From Bog-473 sp963807675 (lineage in GTDB: Bacteria > Actinomycetota > Acidimicrobiia > Acidimicrobiales > RAAP-2): a stretch of DNA of 64,000 nt. The first letter of the stretch is position 1, and each line of letters opens with the position of its first letter. Below are positions 1 to 12,000 of this stretch, piece by piece. The stretch lies in the NCBI GenBank assembly GCA_963807675.1, contig CAWECP010000002.1:186001-250000 (forward strand), written 5' to 3'. Under the pieces are notes generated by a model. That model made no database searches, was not told the DNA's origin, and worked only from the letters and a program-made list of their open reading frames with translations. A program made the position numbers and the translations under genes.

Positions 1-504
1 GTAGTACTGCCCGCTCGCCTCGTCGAGGTCCCAGGCCAGACCGCCGAAGATGCTCTTCCAGTTGTTCGGCGGGCTCCCGTCGGGCTTGGGGTCGGCCCAG
101 ACGTAGTAGTCCCGGAGCGCCGACGCACGCCCGCCATCCCGCGCCTCGACGAACCAGGCGTGCTGGTCGCTCGTGTGGTTGGGCACCAGGTCCATCAGGA
201 TGCGGATGCCCCGCCGTCCCGCCTCGGCCACCAGGCGGTCCAAATCGGCCAGCGTTCCGTAGGCGGGGTCGATGTCGCGGTAGTCCGACACGTCGTAGCC
301 CCAGTCGCGGTTGGGCGAGCAGGTCACCGGCGACAGCCACACCCCGGTGATGCCGAGCTGCTGCAGGTGGTCGAGCTTGCCGATGATGCCGGGCAGGTCC
401 CCGATGCCGTCACCGTTGGAGTCGGCGTACGAGCGTGGGTAGATCTGGTAGAAGACGCCCCCACGCCACCAGCGGTCGGGGTCCGTACTGGGGCTCACTG
501 CCAT
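1..504 (-). CDS. GH13 alpha-glucosidase, N-terminal part (runs off window)
   Basis: The visible 168 residues are the start of the catalytic barrel of a glycoside hydrolase family 13 enzyme of the alpha-glucosidase/oligo-1,6-glucosidase type, which hydrolyses alpha-glucosidic bonds in malto- or isomalto-oligosaccharides. Seen directly: the N-terminal signature WWRGGVFYQIYPRSY, a DSNGDGIGDL calcium-loop-like segment, and conserved region I (DLVPNHTSDQH). The ATG at 504 is preceded by GGAGGGA at suitable spacing. The catalytic Asp/Glu residues lie outside the window, so the substrate cannot be fixed; trehalose synthase or sucrose-type members share this N-terminus. Confidence 0.9.
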   Translation of the reverse strand, partial: MAVSPSTDPDRWWRGGVFYQIYPRSYADSNGDGIGDLPGIIGKLDHLQQLGITGVWLSPVTCSPNRDWGYDVSDYRDIDPAYGTLADLDRLVAEAGRRGIRILMDLVPNHTSDQHAWFVEARDGGRASALRDYYVWADPKPDGSPPNNWKSIFGGLAWDLDEASGQYY

Positions 505-598
505 GGGGGTCCCTCCGCGTGCGTCGGCCCGGCCCGCCTGACCGGGCGGGGGTGGTCGGCTGGTCGCCGGGCAGCGTACCGACCCGTCCGGTCCCGGG

Positions 599-1372
599 TC
601 AGGACCGGGCTTTCGCCTCCTCGAGGAGCTGCACCTCCAGCAGGGGCGGGAAGGCGGTGCCGTTGCCGTTGAAGGTCAGCTGTTGGGCCACCGCCCCCTT
701 CACGAAGTCGACCTGGATGCTGGTGATGTCCAGCTGCTTGCCGTCGGCCTTCAGCGGGATCGACACCTCGAAGCCGGATTGCCCGGCGCCGAGGCTCCCC
801 TTGGGCAGGCTGGTGATCGACACCGTCCCGACGGTGGTGCCGCTCCCCGCCTCTTGCTGGATGCTGGACCGCAGCGCCGAACTGCCGAGCGAGTTCATGC
901 AGGTCGGAGTCTTGGTGCTGGCCACGGCGGTGTGCGCCGCCTGGGCCCGGGCGGCCGAGGTGTACAGGGAGACGTTGTCCTCGACGGCCAGGGTCTTCTC
1001 GGGGTTGGTGAAGTCGGGGCTGCTGTAGGTCACCGGTTTCTCGGTCGCCAGCTTCTTGGACGCGCCGATGCACGACGCCAGCTGCTTGGACACGGGGGCG
1101 ATCCGCGACGGTCCCGACACCGACGTCGTGGCCAGCCAGCCGGTCGGGAAGGAGGCCAGGGTGAGCAGGGCCGCCTTGGCCTTGGTCGCCACGGCCGGCG
1201 GCACAGTGGTGGTCGTGGTCTTGGATTTGGTGGCGGCACCGGCGGATCCGGGCAGCCCACCGAGCGCCGCCAGCACCACGACCAGCGCGGCGGCCGGACC
1301 CAGCCCGTGGCGACGCCCACGGCGGCCACCCAGCCGACGCTGGATGCTCGGGTCTCGCCGCCTGCTGGCCAT
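599..1372 (-). CDS. Exported protein of unknown function, paralogue of the upstream gene
   Basis: About 257 residues: an arginine-rich N-terminus, a hydrophobic signal segment (residues about 27-46), a Thr/Pro linker, then a roughly 190-residue extracytoplasmic domain. It is a clear paralogue of the gene just upstream (1410-2159): both have an FPTxW/FPTSW motif, a C-[IL]-G motif, a SPxF segment and a second Cys before Met. The two Cys (101 and 158) are 57 residues apart in both proteins, which suggests one conserved disulphide. The Met at 1372 is preferred because a start at 1429 would overlap the upstream gene and add a non-signal-like extension. Function unknown; no catalytic motif seen. 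Confidence 0.75.
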   Translation of the reverse strand: MASRRRDPSIQRRLGGRRGRRHGLGPAAALVVVLAALGGLPGSAGAATKSKTTTTTVPPAVATKAKAALLTLASFPTGWLATTSVSGPSRIAPVSKQLASCIGASKKLATEKPVTYSSPDFTNPEKTLAVEDNVSLYTSAARAQAAHTAVASTKTPTCMNSLGSSALRSSIQQEAGSGTTVGTVSITSLPKGSLGAGQSGFEVSIPLKADGKQLDITSIQVDFVKGAVAQQLTFNGNGTAFPPLLEVQLLEEAKARS

Positions 1373-1409
1373 CAACCGAACGCTACCGGCCACCGCCGCG
1401 CGCCCCGGG

Positions 1410-2159
1410 TCAGGACCGGTTGTCGGCAACTCTGACCAGGTGCTTCTCGAGCGACGCGGGGAACGGCGGCCCGATGGAGGTGAGGGTGAGCTGGACCCCG
1501 GACTTGCCGCGCACCGAGACCACCTCGCCGATCGAGGTCTGGACCGTGACGCCCTGGTCGGTCACCGGGAAGGACAGGAGGAAGCCGGTCGAGCCGGGAA
1601 CCAGCTCCGCCCTGGGCACCGGGGTCACCGTGATCGTCCCCACCGTTGACCCGACGGGAAAGGAACGGTCGATCTCCGACTTCTCCGCGCCCTGGAGGAG
1701 CGCCGTCATACAGGCCGGGACCTTCGGATTGGCCAGCGAGGCGTACTGCACCTGGCTCTCCTTCGCCGTGGCGAAGATCGAGAGGTTCTCCTGCGCGTAG
1801 TCCGTCTGGCTCGAGTTCTCGAAGTTCGGGCTCGTGGCCGACGGCGCGTTCTGCTCGAGGATCGACCGGGCGACACCCAGACAGCCCGCCAGCTGCTCCT
1901 CGCCCGGGAAGACGTCCGGGCGGCTGCCCTTGTCGGTCCTGACCGACCCTTGCCCCTTCCAGCTCGTCGGGAAGTCGGACCTGACCAGGAGCTCCGTCTT
2001 GGCCTGGGCCAGTTCGGCCTTGACCGAGCCCGAGCCCGAGCCGCTCGCCCCGGCGAGGCCCCCCGCCCCGATGGTCACGGCCACCAGCCCGACCAGCAGG
2101 GCGCCCAAACTGGCACCCATGATCCCGGCGCCCAGCCGGTGCTCTGCCGTCGTCGGCAT
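1410..2159 (-). CDS. Exported or membrane-anchored protein of unknown function, paralogue of the downstream gene
   Basis: A 249-residue protein with one N-terminal hydrophobic segment (about residues 12-34), a Gly/Ser linker and a soluble domain like that of the neighbouring gene at 599-1372. Cys93 and Cys150 match the Cys pair of the paralogue with identical spacing. The start at 2159 is chosen because GGGGAGGGGGAG lies directly upstream; a longer start at 2195 would translate that ribosome binding site as Gly-Tyr-Gly-Glu-Gly-Glu. The two genes probably arose by tandem duplication and are co-transcribed (37-base gap). Function unknown. Confidence 0.8.
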   Translation of the reverse strand: MPTTAEHRLGAGIMGASLGALLVGLVAVTIGAGGLAGASGSGSGSVKAELAQAKTELLVRSDFPTSWKGQGSVRTDKGSRPDVFPGEEQLAGCLGVARSILEQNAPSATSPNFENSSQTDYAQENLSIFATAKESQVQYASLANPKVPACMTALLQGAEKSEIDRSFPVGSTVGTITVTPVPRAELVPGSTGFLLSFPVTDQGVTVQTSIGEVVSVRGKSGVQLTLTSIGPPFPASLEKHLVRVADNRS

Positions 2160-2318
2160 CTCCCCCTCCCCATACCCGTCTCCTCGGCGGTCCACCCCAG
2201 ATCCATCGGGCCGCGTGCCCTCTCACTGAAGCGGCCCATGCCCAAAAGCCCGCCAAAACGGGGTCCCGGCCGGCGCCGCCACCCGACCCGGTTGCCTCGA
2301 CCCGCTCGGCCCGCTACT

Positions 2319-2345
2319 CTGGCACTCACAACCCGAGAGTGCTAA
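2319..2345. promoter_or_regulatory. CIRCE element (HrcA operator) upstream of groES
   Basis: The sequence CTGGCACTC - 9 bases - GAGTGCTAA matches the CIRCE consensus TTAGCACTC-N9-GAGTGCTAA with two mismatches in the left arm. It ends 28 bases before the groES ATG. CIRCE is the binding site of the heat-shock repressor HrcA, so the groESL operon is expected to be HrcA-controlled. Confidence 0.93.
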
Positions 2346-2373
2346 TCGAACGTGCCAAGGAGGCCTTTCAACC

Positions 2374-2667
2374 ATGCCGAAGCTGCAGCCCCTCGATGAC
2401 CGGATCGTCGTCCGCCCCGGCGAGTCCGAGGAGACCACCGCCTCTGGTCTGGTCATCCCCGACACGGCGAAGGAGAAGCCCCAGCAGGGTGAGGTGATCG
2501 CCGTGGGCCCGGGCCGTCGCTCCGAGGACACCGGCGAGCTCATCCCCCTCGACGTCAAGGTCGGCGACACCGTCGTCTACTCCAAGTACGGCGGCACGGA
2601 GTACGTGCTGGACGGCGAGGACGTGCTCATCCTGTCGGCCCGCGACATCCTGGCCAAACTGGCCTGA
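2374..2667 (+). CDS. groES: Co-chaperonin GroES
   Basis: A 97-residue Hsp10 of normal length. It caps the GroEL ring and closes the folding chamber. The N-terminal PLDDRIVVRP strand, the mobile loop (about residues 17-35, containing SGLVIPDTA) and the C-terminal DVLILSARDILAKL segment are all present. AAGGAGG at 2357-2363 is a strong ribosome binding site for the ATG at 2374. It lies 113 bases upstream of groEL in the same direction, under a CIRCE operator, so the two form the standard heat-shock operon. Confidence 0.98.
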   Translation: MPKLQPLDDRIVVRPGESEETTASGLVIPDTAKEKPQQGEVIAVGPGRRSEDTGELIPLDVKVGDTVVYSKYGGTEYVLDGEDVLILSARDILAKLA

Positions 2668-2780
2668 TCGGCCGCATTCGCATTCGGTCGGCCCGCCGCC
2701 CCGGTTCTGCCCGGGCCGGCGCGGCGGCCACCACCAGATCCCCCTGACCCAGAGCCCGACCGGGCTCGAGAGGAGAAGTC

Positions 2781-4424
<1,644 letters not shown>

Positions 4425-4497
4425 CCAGCAGCAGGTTTAAGCGCCGCTTTACCCGGGGATAGCTAGTCCTGGGAACGGGTTGGCGTGTGTCGGGTGA

Positions 4498-4524
4498 CGT
4501 AGCCGGGCCTTGGGCCCGGCTACG
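4498..4524 (+). terminator. Hairpin terminator after groEL
   Basis: A perfect 12-base stem (CGTAGCCGGGCC / GGCCCGGCTACG) with a 3-base loop lies 74 bases after the groEL stop. Only a short T stretch (GCGCGTTTGC) follows, as is usual in high-GC actinobacteria. It separates the groESL operon from the next gene. Confidence 0.75.
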
Positions 4525-4671
4525 GCGCGTTTGCACTGATTGACACGGCTCCTGGCCGGTGTAACGATCGGTTAACGGAGGGGAAACGGAGGGGGGTAGT
4601 GTGCCGCTCGTCCGAGAGAGGCGAGCCGATTGGCGACAACGGGCGTTCGAGGCTTCGGTGGGGGTGGCGTC

Positions 4672-7600
4672 ATGAGTCGTAGGGGCGCGCCCTGGCGCCT
4701 CTTGGCCCTGGCCGGAGCCTCCTGGGTCGCGGTGGCCGGGGTGCTCGCCGGCTTGCCGCTGGAGTCCGCCGCCGCCGGGGCGTCCGGGCTGGCCAACGGC
4801 CAGGTCGCCGTGACCGCCGGCAACACCGGCAACGGCCTCGGCACCGACGTTGCGCAAATGCCCTACGGGCTGGCGGTGGCCCCGAACGGCGAGATCTACA
4901 TCTCGGACTTCTCCGATCCGGCGGTGGTCGAGCCGGAGTCGGTGCAGCCGGGGAACGAGACCGGCGACAGCGTGATCCGCGTCCTCGACCCGGCCACGGA
5001 CGACGAACAGGTGGTGGCGGGCGACGGGGTGTCGGAGAACGTCGCGCAAAGCACCCACAGCGCTGCGGCCACCGACACCTCCCTCTACGACCCGGCCGGG
5101 ATGGCGATCGATCCCACCAACGAATCGCTGGTCTTCGACGAGCCGTCGCTCCAGGTGGCGACGCGGTACACGCCACCGAGCGGAACCGATCCGGGCACCC
5201 TGTCCCAGGTCTGCTCCACCGACGGCGCCGGCACCGCCGCCGCGGGCGACACCGCGGTCGACTCCCACGGCAACGTGGTGATCCCCCTCATCGGCGGGAC
5301 CGGCGTGGAGGTGTGGGCGGCCCAGACCGGCACGTTCTGGGGCACCGCCATGACGGCCGGGACCAGTTACACGATCCCGACGCCGTACGGCGATCCCTGG
5401 GCGGTGGCGATCGACCCGCACGACAACCTGCTCGTCTCGTCGTCCGGTGACAGCCTCGACGTCCTGGCCGGCTCCACCGGCACCTTCTACGACCAGGCGA
5501 TGACGGTGGGGAACTGGTACCACCTGGCGGGGGAGCCCACCGCGAACTCCGGCGACGCCGGCTACAGCGGCGACGGCGGGCCGGCCACGTCGGCCATGAT
5601 CGGAGCGCCCCACGGCATCTCCCTCGACGCCAGCGGCAACATCCTGCTCGCCGACACCGACAACAACCGCATCCGCGTGATCGCGGAGTCGACCGGGACG
5701 TTCTACGGGATCAACATGACGGTGGGCGACATCTACACCGTCGCCGGGTCAGGTCCCGCGCCCTCGCCATCGGGCTCCTTCGGGGGCGACGGGGGAGCGG
5801 CCACATCGGCCCAGCTCAACCAGCCGACGGCGGTCGTGGCGGACCAGTCCGGGAACCTGGTCATCGCCGACAACGGCAACTTCCGGGTGCGCGTGGTCGC
5901 GGCGTCCTCCAACACGTTCTACGGCGTGTCCATGACGCAGGGCGACATCTACTCGGTCGCCGGCAACGGCTGGTCCTCGTACTCGGGCGACGGAGGCTCG
6001 CCGATGTCGGCGCAGCTCGGCCACCCCGAGGACATCTCGTTCGACTCGGCCGGGAACGAGCTCATCGCCGACTCGGGCAACGGGCGCATCCGGGTCGTGG
6101 CCGGGTCCACCGGCACCTTCTACAACACGTCGATGACGGCCGGCGACATCTACACCGTGGCGGGCGAGGCGGGTGCTCTCGAGGCCAACCTGGGCGATGG
6201 CGGCCCGGCCACCTCGGCCGAACTGAACGAACCCGGCAGTGTCCGCAGCGACGCCCACGGCAACCTCCTCATCGCCGACACGGCGGACAACCGGATCCGG
6301 GTCGTCGCCGGCTCGACCGGCACGTTCTACGGCGTGTCCATGACGCGGGGGACATCTACACCATCGCCGGCGACGGCACCCAGGGCTCCGGCGGGGACGC
6401 GGGGGCGGCCACGTCGGCCGAGCTCGACGGGCCACAGTCGGCCATCCTCGACCGGTACGGCAACGTGGTCATCGCCGACACCGGGAACAACCGGGTCCGG
6501 GTCGTGGCCGAATCGACCGGCACCTTCTACGGCATCGCCATGACGCGGGGCGACATCTACACCATCGCCGGCACGGGCACCGCCGGGTTCAACGGCGACT
6601 CGACGACGGCCACCAACGCCGAGCTCGATGGGCCGGTCGGACTGGCCCTCGACCAGACCGGGAACATTTTGGTGGCGGACAGCAAGAACGACCGGGTCCG
6701 GGTGATCTCCGCCGGTACCAGCCCCGACTTCGGTGCGCCGATGACCGACGGTGGGATCGTCACCATCATGGGAGGCGGAAGCCGGCAGACCGAGGGCATC
6801 ACCCCGCTGGACGTCGACCTGAGCCCCGACCGCCTGGCGCTCGACGGGCGCGGTGACCTCGTGGTCTCCGACGATGCCGTCGGGCGCATCTGGGTCCTGG
6901 CGGCGAAGTCCGGGACGCTGTGGGGTCAGTCCATGACCGCCGGCGATGCCTACTCCGTGGCGGGTGGCAGCACGAACTGTGCCAGCTACACCACCAGCGG
7001 AGCCGCCCTGTCCGCCCACCTGTGCGACCCCGCCGGCGTCGCCGTCGATCCGACCGGCGACATCGACGTCGCATCGCCCGAGATCAACCGGATCTTCGCC
7101 ATCGGCAACGCGCTGGCCGTCACGACGACGACCCTGCCGGGCGGGGTGGTGGGCACGTCCTACAGCGAGGGCCTGACCGCGGTCGGCGGTCCCACGCCGC
7201 TCGACTGGACGATCACGACGGGCGCCCTGCCGCCCGGCCTGAGCCTCAGTGCGGCCGGGACCATTTCGGGCACGCCAGCGGCCGGGGCCGGGGGGTTCTA
7301 TTCCTTCACCGTCCAGGTCACCGACTCGGACAACCCGCCGCAGTCGGCGACGCAGGCGTTGACGATCACCGTGCGGCCGTACGCCACGTCCATCATCACC
7401 ACCGCGGCCGGCAACGGGGATACCACGAACACGACCACCACGGGAGGCTCCTCGCCTACGGCGACCGGGGTTGGGCAGCCCTACGCGGTGACGGTCGACG
7501 AGACGGGGAACACCGTCTTCACCGACGTCAGCCACAACGAGGTCGACGTGGTGGCGGCGAGCAGTGGCACCTTCTACGGGATCCCCATGGTGGCGGGGGA

Positions 7601-8870
7601 CGTCTACACCGTGGCGGGCGGAGGCACCTCGACCACGGTCGGGGGTCCGGGCACCGCCTTCGGGTTCAACTTCCCGGACGGCCTGGTGAGCGACAGCGCC
7701 GGCAACCTGGTCATCGCCGACGGCGGTGCGTCGCAGATCTACGTCCTGGCCAACGCCGACGGGATCGACTTCGGCCAGGACATGACGGCGGGCGACCTCT
7801 ACCTGGTGGCCGGCACCGGTGCCCACGGCATGAGCGGCATGGGCGGCCCGGCCACGTCGGCCGCCCTCGGCTTCCCCAGCGGGCTGGCGGTGGACCAGGC
7901 GGGCAACCTGCTCGTGGCCGACTTCAGCGACAACGCGGTGTTCGCCATCGCCGGCAGGAGTGGCACCTACTACGGCCAGTCCATGACCGGCGGGTACATC
8001 TACACGATCGCCGGCTCGAGCGGGGTCGAAGGCGACACCGGCAACGGGGGAGCGGCCATCTCCGCCACGCTCGACTCCCCCTCGGACGTGGCTGTCGACT
8101 CGGTCGGGAACGTCCTCATCGCCGACACCTTCAACAACGCCATCCGGGTGATCGCCGCCTCGACCGGCACCTACTACGGCCAGTCCATGACGGCCGGGGA
8201 CATCTACACACTGGCGGGTACCGGACCGGACGACAACGGGTTCGCGGGTGACGGCGGCCCGGCCACCTCGGCCGAGCTGAACGAGCCCGGATGGGTGGCG
8301 CTCGACGGTTTCGGGAACGTGTACGTGGCCGACACCGGCAACAACCGGGTCAGGATGATTGCGGCCTCGACCGGCACGTACTACGGGATCTCCATGACGG
8401 CGGGCGACATCTACACGGTGGCCGGCACGCGCACGGAGGGCTACTCGGGCGACGGCGGCCCGTCGGGCCTGGCCGAGCTGAACATGCCGAACGGTGTCGC
8501 CGTCACGTCGGGTGGCACGCTGCTGATCACCGACAGCTCCAACTTCGTGGTCCGGGCCGTGTCCGGCGGCCTGCCGGCGGCGACGCCGCCGGCGGCCCCG
8601 AGCGGGCTGGAGGCGACGGCGGGCGACGGACAGGTCGAGCTGCAGTGGGACCCCTCGACGGGCGCCGCGTCGTACTCGGTCTCCATGGCCAGCGCGCCGG
8701 GCGCCGAGCAGACTTCGGACGTCCCGGTGTGCACGACCACCGCGTCATCCACCACGTGCACGGCGACGGACCTGACCAACGGGCAGACCTACTACTTCGA
8801 AGTGACGGCCACCAACGGCAGCGGCTCGTCGGGGCCTTCGAACGAGGCGCACGCCACCCCCACTTCGTAG
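4672..8870 (+). CDS. Giant exported NHL-repeat protein with Ig-like and FN3 domains (frame broken near 6345)
   Basis: About 1,399 residues if one frame break is repaired. Order: signal peptide (residues 1-42); NHL/beta-propeller repeats of about 55-65 residues with the signature TGTFYG..MT.GDIYTVAG and GNLLIADTxNNRIRV (about 14 copies of the MT-x-G core); one putative Ig (He_PIG-like) domain at about 816-900; more NHL repeats; a C-terminal fibronectin type III domain (about 1305-1398). NHL propellers bind proteins or ligands, so a secreted binding or adhesion role is likely. The reading frame breaks near 6345: CGGGGGACATC replaces the CGGGGCGACATC seen in the next repeat, i.e. one base lost. 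An upstream TTG at 4630 is an alternative start, but ATG 4672 gives the cleaner signal peptide. Confidence 0.85.
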
Positions 8871-8935
8871 CTCCCGCACGGCGGCGCCGGCGCCGGCTTC
8901 TCGCTCGCCTGAGCAGTCCCGGGAGGGGTGCGCCG

Positions 8936-9091
8936 ATGTGGGTCGCTGTGCGGAAGGGCGAGAGCCAGTCGAGCGGGGCCGGTGGCGCTTGGAGCGAAAT
9001 CCTCAGCGGGCTCAAGACGCTGCTCGAGACCGGCCGGCAGCTCCATTCCAAAGTGGCCCGGCACAAGAGCACCACGGGTTCGTCGGCCTAA
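8936..9091 (+). CDS. Small hypothetical protein (51 residues)
   Basis: A short open frame with ATG at 8936 and GGGAGGGG about 8 bases upstream. It encodes a polar, Ser/Lys-containing peptide with one likely helix (SEILSGLKTLLETGRQLHSKVA) and no signal or membrane segment. It sits between the NHL protein and the glycosyltransferase, and its TAA is part of the next gene's likely -10 hexamer. Not recognised; it could be non-coding. Confidence 0.4.
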   Translation: MWVAVRKGESQSSGAGGAWSEILSGLKTLLETGRQLHSKVARHKSTTGSSA

Positions 9092-9094
9092 CCT
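9089..9094 (+). promoter_or_regulatory. Likely -10 hexamer of a leaderless promoter
   Basis: TAACCT lies 6 bases before the GTG at 9101, with no ribosome binding site. This TANNNT-to-start spacing recurs before many genes in the window and fits transcription starting at the start codon. Confidence 0.5.
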
Positions 9095-9100
9095 GACGCG

Positions 9101-11000
9101 GTGGCCGACGAGGTGACGCCGGAGCCGCCCCGCCCGCCGTGGTCGCGCCGCCTGCAGGTGTGGCGCTCGCCGGAGGACCAGCCGGCCTGGGCCCGCCCCC
9201 TCCTGCTCGTCGTTACGGCGCTGGCCGCGCTGTCGTACAGCTGGGACGTCGGATCGACGATCGAGATCTACTACGCCGCCGCCGTGCGCTCCATGTCGCA
9301 GAGCTGGCACGACTTCGTCTTTGGCGCCTTCGACCCGGCCGGCACGGTCACGGTGGACAAGCTTCCCGGCTCCATGTGGGTGCAGGCCCTGTCGCTGCGG
9401 ATCTTCGGGTTCCACGAGTGGGCCGTCCTGGCACCCTCGGCGGTGGAGGGCGCGTTGACGGTGCTCGTGCTCTATCACTGCGTGCGTCGCCTGGGCGGGC
9501 CGCTGGCCGGGCTCGGCGCCGTCGTGGTGCTGGCCGCCAGCCCGGCCACGGTGACGCTGAACCGGGGCAACATCCCCGACTCGCTCATGATCCTGCTGTT
9601 GGTGCTGGCGGCCGACGCCACCGTGTCGGCCATCCTGAACGACCGCTGGCTCAGCGCCGTTCTGGCCGCGGTGTACGTGGCGCTGGCCTTCCAGGCCAAG
9701 ATGCTCGAGGCCTGGCTGGTGCTGCCTGCCCTCGGGCTGGCCTACCTGGTCGCCGGCCGGGGCGGCGCGGCACACCGGATCGGCCGGCTGGTCGTCATGG
9801 GCGCGACCGTGGCCGTCGTCTCGTTGTCCTACATGACGTTCGTCGCGCTCACGCCGGCCTCGCAACGACCGTACGCGGACGGCAGCGCGAACAATTCGGT
9901 GTACCACCAGGTCTTCGTCTACAACGGTTTCAACCGGGTCGGCCAGGCGTCGCCCAACCAGCTCCTGGGCCAGACCCTGGGGACGCGCCTCTTCTCGCAG
10001 GCGGAGCCGCCGCCGGTGTGGAACCGGCTCTTCGCCGGGAGTTATGGACACGACACGGGGTGGTTGCTCCTGGCGGCACTGGTCGCCTTCGCCTGGGTCC
10101 TGGTCCAGCGCCGCCGCGGCGCCGCGCACCGATCTCGTGCGCGCCGGCGCCCTGCTGTGGGGCGTGTGGCTGATCGTGCTCGGCGTGGTCTTCACCGTCA
10201 GCACGACGATGAACTCGTACTACGCGGGCGCACTGTCGCCGGCCGTGGCCGGGCTGCTCGGTCTCGGCGGGACCCTGGCCTGGGAGCACCGCCACGAGGT
10301 GGGCGTGCTGCTCGGGACGGCCGGGGTGGTGCTGGTCACGACCGGGTACGCGGCCTGGCTCCTGCCGACGGGCGGCACCGGCCAGCCGTCGTGGTTGGCC
10401 GCAGCAGTCGTGGCGCTCGGCCTGGTGGCGGCGGCGGTCCTGGTCGGGCTGGCCGTGACGAGACGACGGGACGACGGGACGAGCGCGCTGCCCGCCGTCG
10501 TCGGGGGCGCGCTCGCCGCCGGCGCCATGCTCCTCGTCCCCGCCGCCGCCAGCGCATCGGTGGTGGCCGAGGGGCTGGGTCCGTTCGACACGCCATTCCA
10601 GCCGGCGCTTGCGACGAGGGTGATCCACGCAGTCTTCGCGCCACCGCCGGCGAAGCTGGCGACGCTCGGTCAGATCGAACAGGTGCGCCGCGGGGCGCCC
10701 TACCTGATGGCGACGCAGACCTCGGCGGTGGCGGCGGAGTTCATCTACGACACCGGCGAGGAGGTCCTCCCGCTCGGTGGTTACACGGGCACGATCCCCT
10801 CGCCGACGGCGTCCGCCGTGGCGTCGATGGTGGCGGCGAAGCAGTTCCACCTGGCGCTGGTGGCGTCTCCCGGCGCCACGCCGGGCGCGGCCTGGGTGGT
10901 CGCCCACTGCCTCCACGTGTCGCAACGTCAGGCGGCACCGGGCCCGGCGCCCCGGCTCAAGATCTACTACTGCCTGCCGAGGCCCGCGGCCGCACCCTGA
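9101..11000 (+). CDS. GT39/ArnT-type membrane glycosyltransferase, YkcB-like (frame broken near 10120)
   Basis: About 632 residues if repaired. It is a polytopic membrane protein of the dolichyl-phosphate-mannose/ArnT superfamily (PMT_2 type), which transfers a sugar from a polyprenyl-phosphate carrier on the outer face of the membrane. Seen: a charged N-terminus, many hydrophobic helices, TVTVDKLPGSMWVQALSLRI (the VDKPP-x-WVQ motif of YkcB-type enzymes), and LNRGNIPDSLM (NR-NNPD-like). The C-terminal soluble part ends in PRLKIYYC. The frame changes by one extra base within the GC-rich stretch around 10110-10135: QRRRGA continues as PRTDLVRAGALLWG in the next frame. The GTG start has a -10 hexamer 6 bases upstream. 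Confidence 0.82.
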
Positions 11001-11077
11001 GCCGTCCGTCCGGCCGCGCCATGAACGTGTCCGCAGCCGGTGGACACGTGCCGTTGTTCGCGCGTCGGCTCGGCTGC

Positions 11078-11917
11078 CTACGCGAAGGCGTGCACCACCG
11101 CGCGGTAGTTCTCGCTGGGCGCCGACGGCGTCGGCGTGGCCGCGCCGACCACCCGCCGGCCGATCTGGCGGCTGAGCGGCGCCTTCACGTCGCGCGGAGG
11201 AGGCGGCCCGACCACCGTCTCGACCCGCGCGAACCCAGCGGCGCGGCACAGGTTGTGCAACGCGGCGATGGTCGGCACGTACCAGTGGCCGAAGTCGGTG
11301 CGCAGCGAGCTGCCGGCGTGAAACTGCAGGAGCACCTCGTTGTCGAGCCCCTGCAGGTGCACCGCCTCGGTCTCGATGACCGCCACCTCCTTGGTGACGG
11401 CGCGCACCCGCTCGAGGCAGGTCAGTGGTTCCTTCATGTGGTACAGGACACCGAGATACAGCACGACGTCGAACGGCCCCAGCTCGTCCAGGTCGATCTT
11501 CTGGAAGTCGGCCACCACGGGCTCGACCTTCGACCCCAGCGCGGCCGAGGCGAACTCGAAGCCCCGCCGCCCGGGCAGATCGGGCCGCCAGAAGTCGGTC
11601 TCGTCGCAGGACTGGTCGGGCAGGGTGCCGTTGACCATGCACTCCTCCCAGTAGGCGCCTCGGGCCACGAAGTCGACGCCCCAGGCGGAGTGGTCGAGGG
11701 CCACCACCCGGCTGGCGCCCCGCTGCTCGGAGAGGAAGGAGAACTTGCCGTCCCGGGCCCCGATGTCGAGCACGCTGCGGCCCGACACGTCGGGCAGGAC
11801 GCCGACCGAGGTGTCCTGGACACTGATGCCCTTGGTGACGACGCCGTTGCCCAGGTCGATCGTGTGGTACCAACCGAACGCGTCGGCCTGGGCTTGGAGC
11901 TCTTCCGGCGTCGTCAC
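11078..11917 (-). CDS. SAM-dependent methyltransferase, CmoB-like
   Basis: A 279-residue class I methyltransferase. Motif I is VLDIGARDGKFSF (about residues 47-59), followed by an acidic post-I motif (VVALDHS) and VVLYLGVLYHMKEP, which resembles the wobble-uridine tRNA enzyme CmoB and the DUF1698 group (YHMKDP-type motif). The actual substrate is uncertain; many actinobacterial homologues act on small molecules or sugars. The GTG at 11917 is chosen because TACGCT lies 8 bases upstream and the protein then begins MTTPEELQAQADAFGWYHTI, as in the family. It is divergent from the Nudix gene. Confidence 0.8.
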   Translation of the reverse strand: MTTPEELQAQADAFGWYHTIDLGNGVVTKGISVQDTSVGVLPDVSGRSVLDIGARDGKFSFLSEQRGASRVVALDHSAWGVDFVARGAYWEECMVNGTLPDQSCDETDFWRPDLPGRRGFEFASAALGSKVEPVVADFQKIDLDELGPFDVVLYLGVLYHMKEPLTCLERVRAVTKEVAVIETEAVHLQGLDNEVLLQFHAGSSLRTDFGHWYVPTIAALHNLCRAAGFARVETVVGPPPPRDVKAPLSRQIGRRVVGAATPTPSAPSENYRAVVHAFA

Positions 11918-11925
11918 GGGGCGAC

Positions 11926-11993
11926 AGCGTAGTGGTGCCCACCACGACCCTCCGGTGCCGAGGCCCGGACGCCCGACCCGCCCCCGGTAGCGT
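11926..11993. promoter_or_regulatory. Divergent leaderless promoter region
   Basis: Two TANNNT hexamers face outward: TACGCT on the minus strand (11931-11926), 8 bases before the methyltransferase GTG, and TAGCGT on the plus strand (11988-11993), 7 bases before the Nudix ATG. Neither gene has a clear ribosome binding site, which supports leaderless transcription from both. Confidence 0.5.
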
Positions 11994-12000
11994 CGGGTTG

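Noticed and set aside
6327..7826. 499-residue antisense frame across the NHL gene
   Set aside because: Its apparent repeats only mirror the NHL repeats on the coding strand.
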